DNA of 64,000 nucleotides, taken from the NCBI RefSeq assembly GCF_039544165.1, contig NZ_BAABLD010000008.1:744001-808000 (forward strand), in the 5' to 3' direction. Below the pieces are notes generated by a model. It saw nothing but the letters and a program-made list of their open reading frames with translations, made no database searches and was not told the origin of the DNA. A program made the position numbers and the translations under genes. The stretch comes from Viridibacterium curvum. Lineage in GTDB: Bacteria; Pseudomonadota; Gammaproteobacteria; Burkholderiales; Rhodocyclaceae. Shown here one piece after another: positions 15,967-23,629 of the stretch (positions within the stretch are counted from its first letter, which is position 1; every line of letters starts with the position of its first letter).

Positions 15967-16253
15967 AGCATCCGCGCCTCACGCAGCACCTGCTCGCGAA
16001 TGAGGGGATGGAGGCCTTCCCGCGTGGCCAGTTCAACGCGATGCTTCAACAAAGCCTCCAGCGACTCCTGCAGGGCGAAGGCATTGAACAAGGTAGCGCC
16101 CTCCTCAAACTCCGCGATCAGATCCAGATCACTGCTGTCCGTATCCTCACCGCGTGCAACCGAGCCAAACACCTGAAGGCTGCGCACATGGTGCTGCGAG
16201 GCCAGCGCCAGCACTTCGCTGCGATGTTGTTGAAGGGCTTCAGAAGGTCGCAT
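15963..16253 (-). CDS. mntA: MntA-like nucleotidyltransferase antitoxin
   Basis: The 96-residue protein has the minimal nucleotidyltransferase motif GSX10DXD (GSVARGEDTDSSDLDL) and starts MRPSEAL, as MntA proteins often do. It is expected to AMPylate and neutralise HepT. An in-frame GTG at 16262 overlaps the parA stop codon and could serve instead; the ATG at 16253 fits the family N-terminus better. Either start makes it translationally adjacent to parA, so parA, mntA, hepT and parB probably share one transcript. Confidence 0.87.
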   Translation of the reverse strand: MRPSEALQQHRSEVLALASQHHVRSLQVFGSVARGEDTDSSDLDLIAEFEEGATLFNAFALQESLEALLKHRVELATREGLHPLIREQVLREARML

Positions 16254-16258
16254 GGCGA

Positions 16259-17029
16259 TCACATCGTCTTGATCCGCTCGATCATCTCGGCGGCGAAACT
16301 CAGGTAAGCCTGCGAGCCCTTGGCGGCCTTGTCGAACACCACGCCCGGCAGGCCGTGGCTGGGCGCCTCGGCAAGCCGCACATTGCGCGGGATGACGGCC
16401 TTGAAAACCTTGTCGCCAAAGTGCGCTTCGAGCTGCGCCGACACCTGCTGACTCAAGGTGCTGCGCGGGTCGAACATCACGCGCAGGAGACCGATGATCT
16501 TGAGGTCACGGTTGAGCTTGGCGTGCACCTGCTTGATCGTGTTGACGAGGTCGGACAGGCCTTCGAGCGCGAAGTATTCGCATTGCATCGGGATGATGAC
16601 GCCGTGCGCTGAGCACAAGCCGTTGAGCGTCAGCATCGACAGCGAGGGCGGGCAGTCGATGAGCACGAAGTCGTAATCGGCATCGACCGTCGCCAGTTCG
16701 TCCTTGAGGCGCTTTTCGCGGTTGTCGATTTCGACCAGCTCGACCTCGGCACCTGCCAGTTCGCGGTTCGAAGCCAGCACGTCGTAGCCCGACTCCTCGG
16801 CGCGGACGAAGGATTCCTTCAGCGTCTTGAGGCCCACCAGCACCTGGTACACGGTGGAAGGCACGGTGCGCTTGTCGACGCCGGAGCCCATGGTCGCGTT
16901 GCCCTGCGGGTCGAGGTCGACAAGCAGCACGCGCTGGCCATGGGCGGCAAGCGCGGCAGCGAGATTGACGGTGGTGGTGGTCTTGCCGACCCCGCCCTTC
17001 TGGTTGGCAACAGCAAAGATGCGGGCCAT
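16259..17029 (-). CDS. parA: Chromosome partitioning ATPase ParA
   Basis: The 256-residue protein has the deviant Walker A box QKGGVGKTTTTVNLAA near the start, the DLDPQGNAT motif and the LIDCPPSLSMLT Walker B region, all typical of chromosomal ParA/Soj. It binds DNA as an ATP dimer and is stimulated by ParB to move the origin. It lies 14 nt downstream of rsmG on the same strand, the conserved gidB-parA order. parB normally follows immediately, but here the mntA-hepT pair intervenes. Confidence 0.97.
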   Translation of the reverse strand: MARIFAVANQKGGVGKTTTTVNLAAALAAHGQRVLLVDLDPQGNATMGSGVDKRTVPSTVYQVLVGLKTLKESFVRAEESGYDVLASNRELAGAEVELVEIDNREKRLKDELATVDADYDFVLIDCPPSLSMLTLNGLCSAHGVIIPMQCEYFALEGLSDLVNTIKQVHAKLNRDLKIIGLLRVMFDPRSTLSQQVSAQLEAHFGDKVFKAVIPRNVRLAEAPSHGLPGVVFDKAAKGSQAYLSFAAEMIERIKTM

Positions 17030-17043
17030 TTCAGCCTCTGGAA

Positions 17044-17694
17044 TCAGGTTTTCTGGATGAGGATCAGGTGCCGCTCGGCGTCCAGCCCCGGCACGTGCAG
17101 CGGAATGGATCCGGCCACCGTCACCCCGGCCGGCAGCCGCGCAATTTCGTCAGAAGGATACACGCCTTTCATGGCCAGCCAGCGGCCCCCGTCGGCCAGC
17201 AGATGCCCGGTCCAGTTCACGAAATCCGCGAGTTCGGCGAAGGCGCGCGACGTAATGGCCGGAAACGGCGTCAGCGCCAGCTTTTCGACCCGCGCATGAT
17301 GCACGGTCACGTTCTTGAGCCCCAGCGTGCCCGCCGCCTGGCGCATGAAGACGCACTTCTTGTCGACCGTATCGACGAGATGGACTTCCAGATCCGGCCG
17401 GCAGATCGCCAGCACGATGCCCGGCAAGCCGGCCCCGGCGCCGATGTCAGCGAGGCGGTCCACCGTGATGTGCGGCAGGAGTGTCAGCGAGTCGGCAATG
17501 TGCAGGTCAATCGCCTGCGCCTCGTCGCGGATGGCCGTGAGGTTGTAGACCTTGTTCCACTTGAGGATCAGGGCAACGTAGGCCAGCAGCCGCTCACGCA
17601 CCGTCGCATCGAGCGACAGGCCGAGGGCTTGGATATGGGCGTCGAGGCGTTGGGCGGCGTTCACGTGACGGCTGCGGCTGGCAAAACGCGGCAT
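17044..17694 (-). CDS. rsmG: 16S rRNA (guanine527-N7)-methyltransferase RsmG
   Basis: The protein shows the RsmG pattern: KWNKVYNLTAIRD, HIADSLTLLPH, then the SAM-binding LADIGAGAGLPGIVLAI and RAFAELADFV. It methylates G527 of 16S rRNA; loss gives low-level streptomycin resistance in other bacteria. The start is uncertain: ATG at 17694 gives 216 residues, while a GTG at 17664 gives 206, close to the usual 207. Neither has a strong ribosome site. It heads parA-mntA-hepT-parB. Its normal upstream partner mnmG is found about 25 kb away. Confidence 0.95.
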   Translation of the reverse strand: MPRFASRSRHVNAAQRLDAHIQALGLSLDATVRERLLAYVALILKWNKVYNLTAIRDEAQAIDLHIADSLTLLPHITVDRLADIGAGAGLPGIVLAICRPDLEVHLVDTVDKKCVFMRQAAGTLGLKNVTVHHARVEKLALTPFPAITSRAFAELADFVNWTGHLLADGGRWLAMKGVYPSDEIARLPAGVTVAGSIPLHVPGLDAERHLILIQKT

Positions 17695-17789
17695 TTTACC
17701 GGCTTGCGACAGCGAACCCCAGGCATGTTCACATTCACCCGGCGGGTTGCGGGATAAGGGGTGAAGCGCCAGGCCCACCCGCGATCACT

Positions 17790-18602
17790 TCAGAAGCCGC
17801 AGGCCGCAACCAGTTTGCCCTGGGTGATCGGCCCCGGAATGCCGTCAACGGCGATGCGCTGCGCTCGCTGGAAAGCCTTCACCGCATCACGACTCGCCAC
17901 ATCATGCACGCCGCTGACCGGGCCCGTGTAGAGCTTGAGATAGCGCAGCCGGTATTGCACGCCGGTCAGCCATTCGGCGCGCGGCGCCTGCGCGGCTTCC
18001 GGTGGCGGAGCGGCCGGTGCTTCGGGGGCCGGGAGGCTGATCTTGCTCCAGCTCACGACGCCATCGTCAGGCGCGCGCACGATGCCGGGATACTCACGCC
18101 GCAAGCGCTCGGTGATAACCCATTTTGGCGGGGGTACACCGGGCAGGGTCAGCGATGATGGCTCGTCGGGCCAGTAGTAATAGCTTCGCGACACCAGGCC
18201 GGAACGCTGCAGCATCAGATACACCTCGCGCGGAGTGACGATGCCACGTGGCCGGAATTCCGGCCCCGTGCCGCGCACCAGGGCGGCTGCGACCTGCGAG
18301 CTGCAAACGCCATCGGCCGCGTACTGATCACCCGCCTGGATCGATTCGACCAGGTAGGTAGCGATGGGTTTGAACTGCACGCTGCGCGTGAGCTCCTGCA
18401 CGATCGCAGGGCGCGTACGGTTCATCTGCAGCAGGTACTGCCGGGTGTTGAAGAACATCCACGCATCACTCGGCGCCTGCCAGAACGCCCAGTCTTCGAA
18501 CGAGTAGGTGTCACTGCCGACCACCAGCGCGGTATGACCCGGGCCGATACCGCCCGCATTACCCAGCATGGTCACCACGGCCAGACCCGAATTGACTGCC
18601 AT
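17790..18602 (-). CDS. Peptidoglycan-binding protein with possible permuted NlpC/P60-like domain
   Basis: The 270-residue protein ends with a PG_binding_1 domain (about 213-268, with DAVKAFQRAQRIAVDGIPG). The N-terminal part has H23 in GPGHTALVVG and C100 in YAADGVCSSQVAAALV. His before Cys is the order found in permuted NlpC/P60 (papain-like) hydrolases. A Pro/Ala-rich linker joins the parts at about 185-210. No signal peptide is visible, so export would need another route. A GTG one codon upstream (18605) is an alternative start; AGGAG lies 8 nt before the ATG. It follows the small exported protein gene on the same strand. The enzymatic reading is tentative; the cell-wall-binding domain is secure. 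Confidence 0.6.
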   Translation of the reverse strand: MAVNSGLAVVTMLGNAGGIGPGHTALVVGSDTYSFEDWAFWQAPSDAWMFFNTRQYLLQMNRTRPAIVQELTRSVQFKPIATYLVESIQAGDQYAADGVCSSQVAAALVRGTGPEFRPRGIVTPREVYLMLQRSGLVSRSYYYWPDEPSSLTLPGVPPPKWVITERLRREYPGIVRAPDDGVVSWSKISLPAPEAPAAPPPEAAQAPRAEWLTGVQYRLRYLKLYTGPVSGVHDVASRDAVKAFQRAQRIAVDGIPGPITQGKLVAACGF

Positions 18603-18664
18603 CACATTGACTCCTGTGATTCAAACCAGAGCCGCGCACACCAGGTGCGCGGCATCCTGCAACA

Positions 18665-19081
18665 TCAATAGCTATAGCCGCTCTTGGGCGCCTCAACCGC
18701 GGCAGCCTTCTTGGCCGCAGGCACGACGTGCCAGACGCCACCCGACTTGTCGCCATTCACATCGCCCGGCTGCGCATCGCCGACGAAGAAGTACAGGGGC
18801 TGACCCTTGAAGGCCCACTGGCTGCTGCCATCGTCACGCTTGATGATCGTGAAGTCGGCATCTGCCGCGGCCGGGTTGGCAACCGCAAAGGCCGGCCAGG
18901 CGGTCAGGCAGGCGCCGTTGCAGTTGCTCTTGCCGGCGGCATCCTTGTCGAAGGTGTAGAGCGTGCGGCCTTCCTTGCTGGCGAGGATGCCGTTCTTTTC
19001 GATGGTGGGATTGGCCTGTGCCATACCGGTCAGGGCAATGAGGGCGGCAGCGAAAGTGATACGGATGGTGATGCGATTCAT
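18665..19081 (-). CDS. COG4315-type exported repeat protein
   Basis: The 138-residue product has a signal peptide (cleaved after MAQA, near residue 23) and the YTFDKDAAGKSNCNGACLTAWP motif family of small secreted proteins in COG4315. The aromatic-x-x-D repeats (LYTFDKD and the LYFF...D of the second repeat) are present. These proteins are periplasmic or surface-exposed and uncharacterised. It is transcribed divergently from the response-regulator gene, with two palindromes in the shared intergenic region. Confidence 0.8.
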   Translation of the reverse strand: MNRITIRITFAAALIALTGMAQANPTIEKNGILASKEGRTLYTFDKDAAGKSNCNGACLTAWPAFAVANPAAADADFTIIKRDDGSSQWAFKGQPLYFFVGDAQPGDVNGDKSGGVWHVVPAAKKAAAVEAPKSGYSY

Positions 19082-19171
19082 GGTGTGACTCCCTGTGTGA
19101 GTTGAAGGTTTGCCGGATTCAAGGCCGGACACCCCACATACGGAATGGCCCCCGGAATCGGATGCAGCTTT

Positions 19172-19188
19172 CGCAAAATACTTTTGCG
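19172..19188. promoter_or_regulatory. Palindrome in divergent intergenic region
   Basis: CGCAAAA (19172-19178) and TTTTGCG (19182-19188) form a perfect 7-bp inverted repeat with a 3-nt spacer between the divergent exported-protein and response-regulator genes. It could be an operator, for example for the NarL-type regulator next to it. Confidence 0.4.
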
Positions 19189-19253
19189 GCGTGTTGTGTG
19201 GCGTGTTGCCCTCAGCGCCGGCAGACTCTGAAACGTCAGGCCTTCGCCAGATA

Positions 19254-19269
19254 GCCCCAACATTGGGGC
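19254..19269. promoter_or_regulatory. Second palindrome before response-regulator gene
   Basis: GCCCCAA (19254-19260) and TTGGGGC (19263-19269) are perfect inverted arms with a 2-nt spacer, about 57 bp before the first possible start of the response regulator. Its position suits an operator or a short leader hairpin. Confidence 0.35.
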
Positions 19270-19325
19270 CACGCGCGCATGACAAATCCGTTGCCAAGCC
19301 CCGGGGGCGCCGATACGCTCGGGTG

Positions 19326-20045
19326 ATGACAAACGGGCCTGCCCCTCTCTCTGCACCTCACACGGCACACAGCAGCGCCATGCTGCCGATCGCCGTCGCC
19401 GTGGTGGATGACGAAACCCACGTGCGCCGCCTGTTCGAAAGCGCCGTGCAGGCCGACAGCGGGCTGACGCTGGCTTTCGCCGCGCAGACCGTGGCGGAAG
19501 CGAAGGCGCTGGCGCAGACCCATGCCGCCCAGGTCTACCTCGTCGACCTCGGCCTGCCCGACGCGGACGGGCGCGAGTTCATCCGCTGGATCACCAGCAA
19601 CCAGCCCGGCGCGCTGGTGATGGTGGTGACCACCTTTGGCGACGACGAACACATCGTCAGCAGTTTCGCTGCCGGCGCCGTGGGCTACCTGCTCAAGGAT
19701 TCATCGACCGGCGAGATCGCGCAGCGCATCGCCGAGCTGGTGGCAGGTGGCTCGCCGATCAGCCCCAGCGTGGCGCGGCGCATGCTGCAGCACTTCGTTT
19801 CCACCCCCCCTTCACCAGCCGCACCCAGCGCCCCCGCTGTGCCCGAATCAGAGAACACGCTGAGCGTGCGCGAACACGAAGTGCTGCGCCTCATCGAGAA
19901 GGGCCTGACCTACGACGAGGTGGCGCAGGCCCTGGGCATCACCTGGCACACCGTGACGGGCTACCTGCGGCGCGTGTATCGCAAGCTGGAAGTCAATTCG
20001 CGCGGCGAAGCCGTGTTCGAGGCCCGCCAGCGCGGGTGGCTGTAA
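19326..20045 (+). CDS. NarL/FixJ-family response regulator
   Basis: The product has an N-terminal receiver domain (VAVVDDE acidic pair, phosphoacceptor Asp in YLVDLGLPDADG) and a C-terminal LuxR-type helix-turn-helix (LSVREHEVLRLIEKGLTYDE). Two starts are possible: ATG at 19326 (239 residues) or ATG at 19380 (221 residues), the latter beginning right at the receiver domain. The sensor kinase gene follows 33 nt later. An Ala/Pro-rich linker joins the domains. Targets are unknown; the divergent secreted protein gene or self-regulation are natural candidates. Confidence 0.92.
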   Translation: MTNGPAPLSAPHTAHSSAMLPIAVAVVDDETHVRRLFESAVQADSGLTLAFAAQTVAEAKALAQTHAAQVYLVDLGLPDADGREFIRWITSNQPGALVMVVTTFGDDEHIVSSFAAGAVGYLLKDSSTGEIAQRIAELVAGGSPISPSVARRMLQHFVSTPPSPAAPSAPAVPESENTLSVREHEVLRLIEKGLTYDEVAQALGITWHTVTGYLRRVYRKLEVNSRGEAVFEARQRGWL

Positions 20046-20078
20046 GCTGGCGAGACCCAGCTACCGCGAAAGCCTTAC

Positions 20079-22043
20079 GTGCCCAAGCCTCACTCCCTCA
20101 GATGGTTCGCCAGCCTCAAATGGGCCACCGGTCTTTTCGCTTTGCTTGCGGCCTTGCTGTGTGCCAGCGTGCTTGCCCAGAGCACCGCCGGCAAACCCAC
20201 CACCCCACCGAAGCCCCCCGCGCCAACGCGTCTTGACCAAGCGCAGATCCTCTTCAGCGACGCGCTGACGCCACCGCCTGACAGCGCAGCCTGGCAGCCG
20301 CAGCAACTGCCGGACAACTGGAGCCTGACGCGCCCCGGCGTCGGCGGCTTTGCCTGGTATCGCATCGAGTTCACGCTCAACGCAAAGCAGCTGCAGCTCT
20401 CGGCCCTGCACGTGCCCAAGGTGAGCATGAACGGCGCGGCCTTCATCAATGGCGAGTTCGTCGGCTCGGGCGGACGCTTTACCGAGCCGATCGCGCGGCA
20501 GTGGTACCGCCCGCAGATCTACGTCATCCCGAAAAGCCTGCTGGTCGAGGGGCGCAATGTCATCCACTACCGCGTGAAGGCCTATGCCAACGACGCGGGC
20601 GGTCTCTCCGAGCTCTACTTCGGTGTGGGCACGCCGGTTGCCGAGATGTGGCGCGACCAGTACTTCTGGCAGCTCATCACCGTGCAAATGACCAGCGCGC
20701 TCAGCGTGGGTCTGAGCTCGCTGGCCCTGCTGGCCTGGATGCTGCGCCGCTGGAGCAGCGCCTACGGCTACTACGGCGCCTCGGTGCTGCTGTGGGGCAT
20801 ACGCAATACGCATTTCCTGTTCCGCGACCTGCCGCTGCCCGTGCACTACTGGGAACTGCTGGTCTCCAGCTCGCAAATCTGGGTGGCGCTGCTGATGTTC
20901 ATGTTCGTGCTGCGCTTCGAGAACCTGCGCCGCCCCTGGCTGGAGCGCGGCATGGCCGCCTTTGCCGTGCTGGCGCCCTGCGTGCTGTGGGCGGTCGACG
21001 CGCTGCAGTTCCGCAGCACCACCACCGCCTGCTACGCCATCCTGCTGCTGATCGGCACCTACATCCTCGGCGCGCTGGCGCGCGTCGCCTGGCGTGACCG
21101 CAGCGCCGCCACCGTGCTGCTGCTGGGCGCCACCTCGGTGGTGTTCGGCCTCAGCCTGCATGCCTGGCTGGTCTACGCCAACCTGCTCGACTACAGCACG
21201 CCCTACTACCTGCACTACGGGCCGCCCGTGCTGTTCATCGCCGTGGCGTGGAACATGTTCGTGCGCTTTGCGCAGGCGCAGGACGAAGCCGACCACCTGA
21301 CGCGCACACTGGAGTCGCGCATCGAAGAAAAGAGCGCCGAACTCGCGCTGACCCATGAGCGCATCCGCGCCGCCGAAGCCGCCAATCTGCGCATCATGGA
21401 GCGCGAGCGCTTCATGCAGGACATGCACGACGGCCTCGGCTCGCAGCTGGTCAGCTCGCTGGCCATGGCGCAGGCCGGCGAGCTGAGCCGCGAGCAGACC
21501 TACGAGCTGCTGCGCAGCTGCATCGACGACCTGCGTCTGGCCATCGACACCTCGAACGACGCCGACGATTCGCTGGCCCTCGCGCTGGGCAATCTGCGCT
21601 TCCGCATGGAGCCGCGCCTCAAGTCCGCCGGCATCGCGCTGCAGTGGCATGCCGAGCTCGACCACAACGAGCAGAGCCTGCCGCCCGAGTGCAAGCTGCC
21701 CATCCTGCGCATCGTGCAGGAGAGCATCACCAACACGCTCAAGCACGCGCGCGCGCGGACACTGTGGGTGTCAATCAGCCAGTCGCCGACCGCGCTGGTC
21801 ATCGAAGTGCGTGACGACGGCTGCGGCTTCAAGGTCGACGCCACGCGTCAGGGCGGCCAGGGCAAGGGACTCAACAGCCTCGACAAACGCGCCCGCACGC
21901 TGGGTGCCGAGCTCTTGCTGAGCAGCTCGCCAGCGGGCACAACGGTTCGCCTGACCCTGCCGCTGCCGCGGCCCGGCGACTCAGGTACCAACTGCGGTAC
22001 CAACGGAGGTACCAACTCTGGCAGCAACTCAGGCAGCGCCTGA
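20079..22043 (+). CDS. 7TMR-DISM-like sensor histidine kinase (HisKA_3 type)
   Basis: The 654-residue protein has an N-terminal signal, a periplasmic jelly-roll-like sensor (about 40-190), seven hydrophobic segments (about 200-395), a coiled coil, and a NarX-type kinase core. The core has phosphoacceptor H450 in QDMHDGLGSQL and a HATPase domain with VQESITNTLKHARA and DDGCGF. This is the partner of the adjacent NarL-type regulator. The last 20 residues are low-complexity Gly/Asn/Ser encoded by a 9-bp repeat unit, GGTACCAAC, found three times. The start codon is a GTG at 20079. The sensed ligand, probably a carbohydrate-like compound from the sensor fold, is not known. Confidence 0.9.
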   Translation: MPKPHSLRWFASLKWATGLFALLAALLCASVLAQSTAGKPTTPPKPPAPTRLDQAQILFSDALTPPPDSAAWQPQQLPDNWSLTRPGVGGFAWYRIEFTLNAKQLQLSALHVPKVSMNGAAFINGEFVGSGGRFTEPIARQWYRPQIYVIPKSLLVEGRNVIHYRVKAYANDAGGLSELYFGVGTPVAEMWRDQYFWQLITVQMTSALSVGLSSLALLAWMLRRWSSAYGYYGASVLLWGIRNTHFLFRDLPLPVHYWELLVSSSQIWVALLMFMFVLRFENLRRPWLERGMAAFAVLAPCVLWAVDALQFRSTTTACYAILLLIGTYILGALARVAWRDRSAATVLLLGATSVVFGLSLHAWLVYANLLDYSTPYYLHYGPPVLFIAVAWNMFVRFAQAQDEADHLTRTLESRIEEKSAELALTHERIRAAEAANLRIMERERFMQDMHDGLGSQLVSSLAMAQAGELSREQTYELLRSCIDDLRLAIDTSNDADDSLALALGNLRFRMEPRLKSAGIALQWHAELDHNEQSLPPECKLPILRIVQESITNTLKHARARTLWVSISQSPTALVIEVRDDGCGFKVDATRQGGQGKGLNSLDKRARTLGAELLLSSSPAGTTVRLTLPLPRPGDSGTNCGTNGGTNSGSNSGSA

Positions 22044-23114
22044 GCCCCGCGCGTCTTTCGCGCTGACGGGCCGTGCCGCTGGCAGGGGCAGGCCCTCGTG
22101 CAGGGCAACGTACTCCAGCGCAGACTCGAAGCGCGCCCGCGCGGCGGCGGCCACGCGGCGCAGATAGCCATGCAGTTCGGCATCGGCGGCGCTGCGGTTC
22201 TCGCACTGCGCGCTGTAGGCCTCGAAGTGCGTGAGCTGTGCCAGCAGTTCGGCCACATGGCGCGGGCATTCGCAGGCGATGGTCGATGAGCGCACGGCAA
22301 AGTCGGCCAGCGCCGTGACATCCCAGCGCACCGGTGGAACGCTCTCGGGCTCGTGCATGGGGGGCGCCGCTGCAGGCGGCGTCGCCTGGCTCAAGGCGCG
22401 CAACCACTGGGCCAGTACGGCATCGGGCTGCGGCTCGCGCAGCAGCGCAAAGCCGGCGGCGGCAAGGGCCTCGCAGGTTGAATCGGCGGCGAAGCCGTAG
22501 AGCACGGCGCGCGGCACATGCGCCAGCGCGGGCGCCTGCGTCACCTCGGCGTCGAGCCAGCCGGCGTGCAGCTGCGGCGCATGACACAGCACGGCATCCA
22601 CCTCCGCAGCAGGTAACGCCGCAGCCGCCTCGGCGAAGCTTTCGAATGGCCCGAGCAGCACCAGCGGCCGCCCGAGGCGGCGCAGCAGTGGCCGCGAACG
22701 CTGGATGCGCCGCGCCAGCCCGGCGCCGATCACGGCCAGCCGCCAGGGCCGCGCCTGCGGGGCCGCTCGGGGCTCGCCCAGCTCGCCCTCTGCGGTGCGC
22801 GCACGCGTCCTGGCGTGCGTGGCCGCCACACCCTGCAGCTGCGAAATGTCCATGCCGGCGAGGCTGCCGATGGCGTGGCCGCGGTCTACCAGCTGTTTGA
22901 TGAGCGCGAGGCGCTGCACATCGTCGGCCGAATAGAGGCGCTGTCCGCTGGCCGACAGCGCCGCCCGGGTCAGCGCATAGCGCCGCTCCCAGACGCGCAG
23001 GGTCGTCACCGGCATGCCCAGCATGCGGGCCACGGCGCCACTGCGGAGGCCCGACCTGTCAGCCGTCCCGGCCAAGGGCTTGCCCGACAGAGGGCCGACC
23101 AGCTTTTTTCCCAT
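22029..23114 (-). CDS. MerR-family regulator of the photolyase/HiPIP cluster
   Basis: The 361-residue protein has a MerR helix-turn-helix (SGAVARMLGMPVTTLRVWERRY) followed by about 280 residues without a recognisable cobalamin-binding motif. Regulators of this shape next to photolyase-like genes recall the LitR group lacking B12, which works with light- or oxygen-stress genes. The ATG at 23114 (MGKKLV) was chosen; an in-frame codon at 23198 would add 28 residues. The gene is divergent from the HiPIP-photolyase-SDR operon and shares its promoter region. Its 3' end overlaps the convergent kinase gene by 15 nt. Confidence 0.75.
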   Translation of the reverse strand: MGKKLVGPLSGKPLAGTADRSGLRSGAVARMLGMPVTTLRVWERRYALTRAALSASGQRLYSADDVQRLALIKQLVDRGHAIGSLAGMDISQLQGVAATHARTRARTAEGELGEPRAAPQARPWRLAVIGAGLARRIQRSRPLLRRLGRPLVLLGPFESFAEAAAALPAAEVDAVLCHAPQLHAGWLDAEVTQAPALAHVPRAVLYGFAADSTCEALAAAGFALLREPQPDAVLAQWLRALSQATPPAAAPPMHEPESVPPVRWDVTALADFAVRSSTIACECPRHVAELLAQLTHFEAYSAQCENRSAADAELHGYLRRVAAAARARFESALEYVALHEGLPLPAARPVSAKDARGSGAA

Positions 23115-23285
23115 GTTTACCCCTGATTTCGTGTTTGTGACTTCATTTTGACTCGCTTTGTCGCAGATTGTCTTGTCTATATTCGCTCGTGTAGTCAAAC
23201 CGAGTCGTTATTGCTCGGCCTTTTGCGGCATACCCACCCAAGTCTGTTGCCACCGGCTTGTCTCACACTCAAGGAAGGAACTGCC
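23115..23285. promoter_or_regulatory. Divergent promoter region of the light/stress cluster
   Basis: This region is AT-richer than its surroundings. TATATT at 23178-23183 is a good -10 box toward the HiPIP gene, but no -35 box is at normal spacing; TTGACT at 23148-23153 is 24 bp away. TTGACT and the later AGTCAA (23193-23198) are inverted relative to each other. An operator for the MerR protein, and perhaps an ECF sigma promoter, are expected here. Confidence 0.4.
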
Positions 23286-23594
23286 ATGAAGCACCCAGTC
23301 TCCCGTCGCGTTTTCCTGCTTACGCTCGCTGCATCCGGTGCCGCCCTCGCCACACGGGCGCAGGCGCAGGCCACGCTGGATGAAAAGGATCCCCAGGCTG
23401 TTGCGCTGGGCTATGTCGCCGATGCCAAGCGGGCCGATGCGAAGAAATTTCCGCAGTACGCGGCCGGCCACAACTGCGGCAACTGTGCGCTGTTCCAGGG
23501 CAAGGCCTCTGACAAGCTGGGCGGCTGCCCCGCATTCGGCACACGCAAGGTCGCCGCAGCGGGCTGGTGCAGTGCCTGGGCCAAAAAAGCCTGA
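23286..23594 (+). CDS. High-potential iron-sulfur protein (HiPIP)
   Basis: The 102-residue product has a twin-arginine style signal (SRRVFLLTLAASGAAL) and a mature HiPIP domain with four cluster-binding cysteines: C64, C67, C81 and C95, in NCGNC, GGCPAFG and GWCSAW. HiPIPs are periplasmic one-electron carriers with a 4Fe-4S cluster, usually linked to respiration or photosynthesis. AAGGAA lies just upstream of the ATG. It is the first gene of the operon with the photolyase-like protein, where an electron-carrier role in stress response can be imagined but is not shown. Confidence 0.92.
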   Translation: MKHPVSRRVFLLTLAASGAALATRAQAQATLDEKDPQAVALGYVADAKRADAKKFPQYAAGHNCGNCALFQGKASDKLGGCPAFGTRKVAAAGWCSAWAKKA

Positions 23595-23629
23595 GGCTGA
23601 CGCCTTGCTTCACGCACCAGGCGGCCAGC

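Noticed and set aside
20061..21746. A 561-codon open frame on the minus strand inside the sensor kinase gene
   Set aside because: It is antisense to a protein with full kinase motifs, has a His/Gln/Arg-rich composition typical of shadow frames in GC-rich DNA, and shows no domain.
23148..23183. A sigma-70 promoter made of TTGACT and TATATT
   Set aside because: The boxes are 24 bp apart, too far even for MerR-type promoters.
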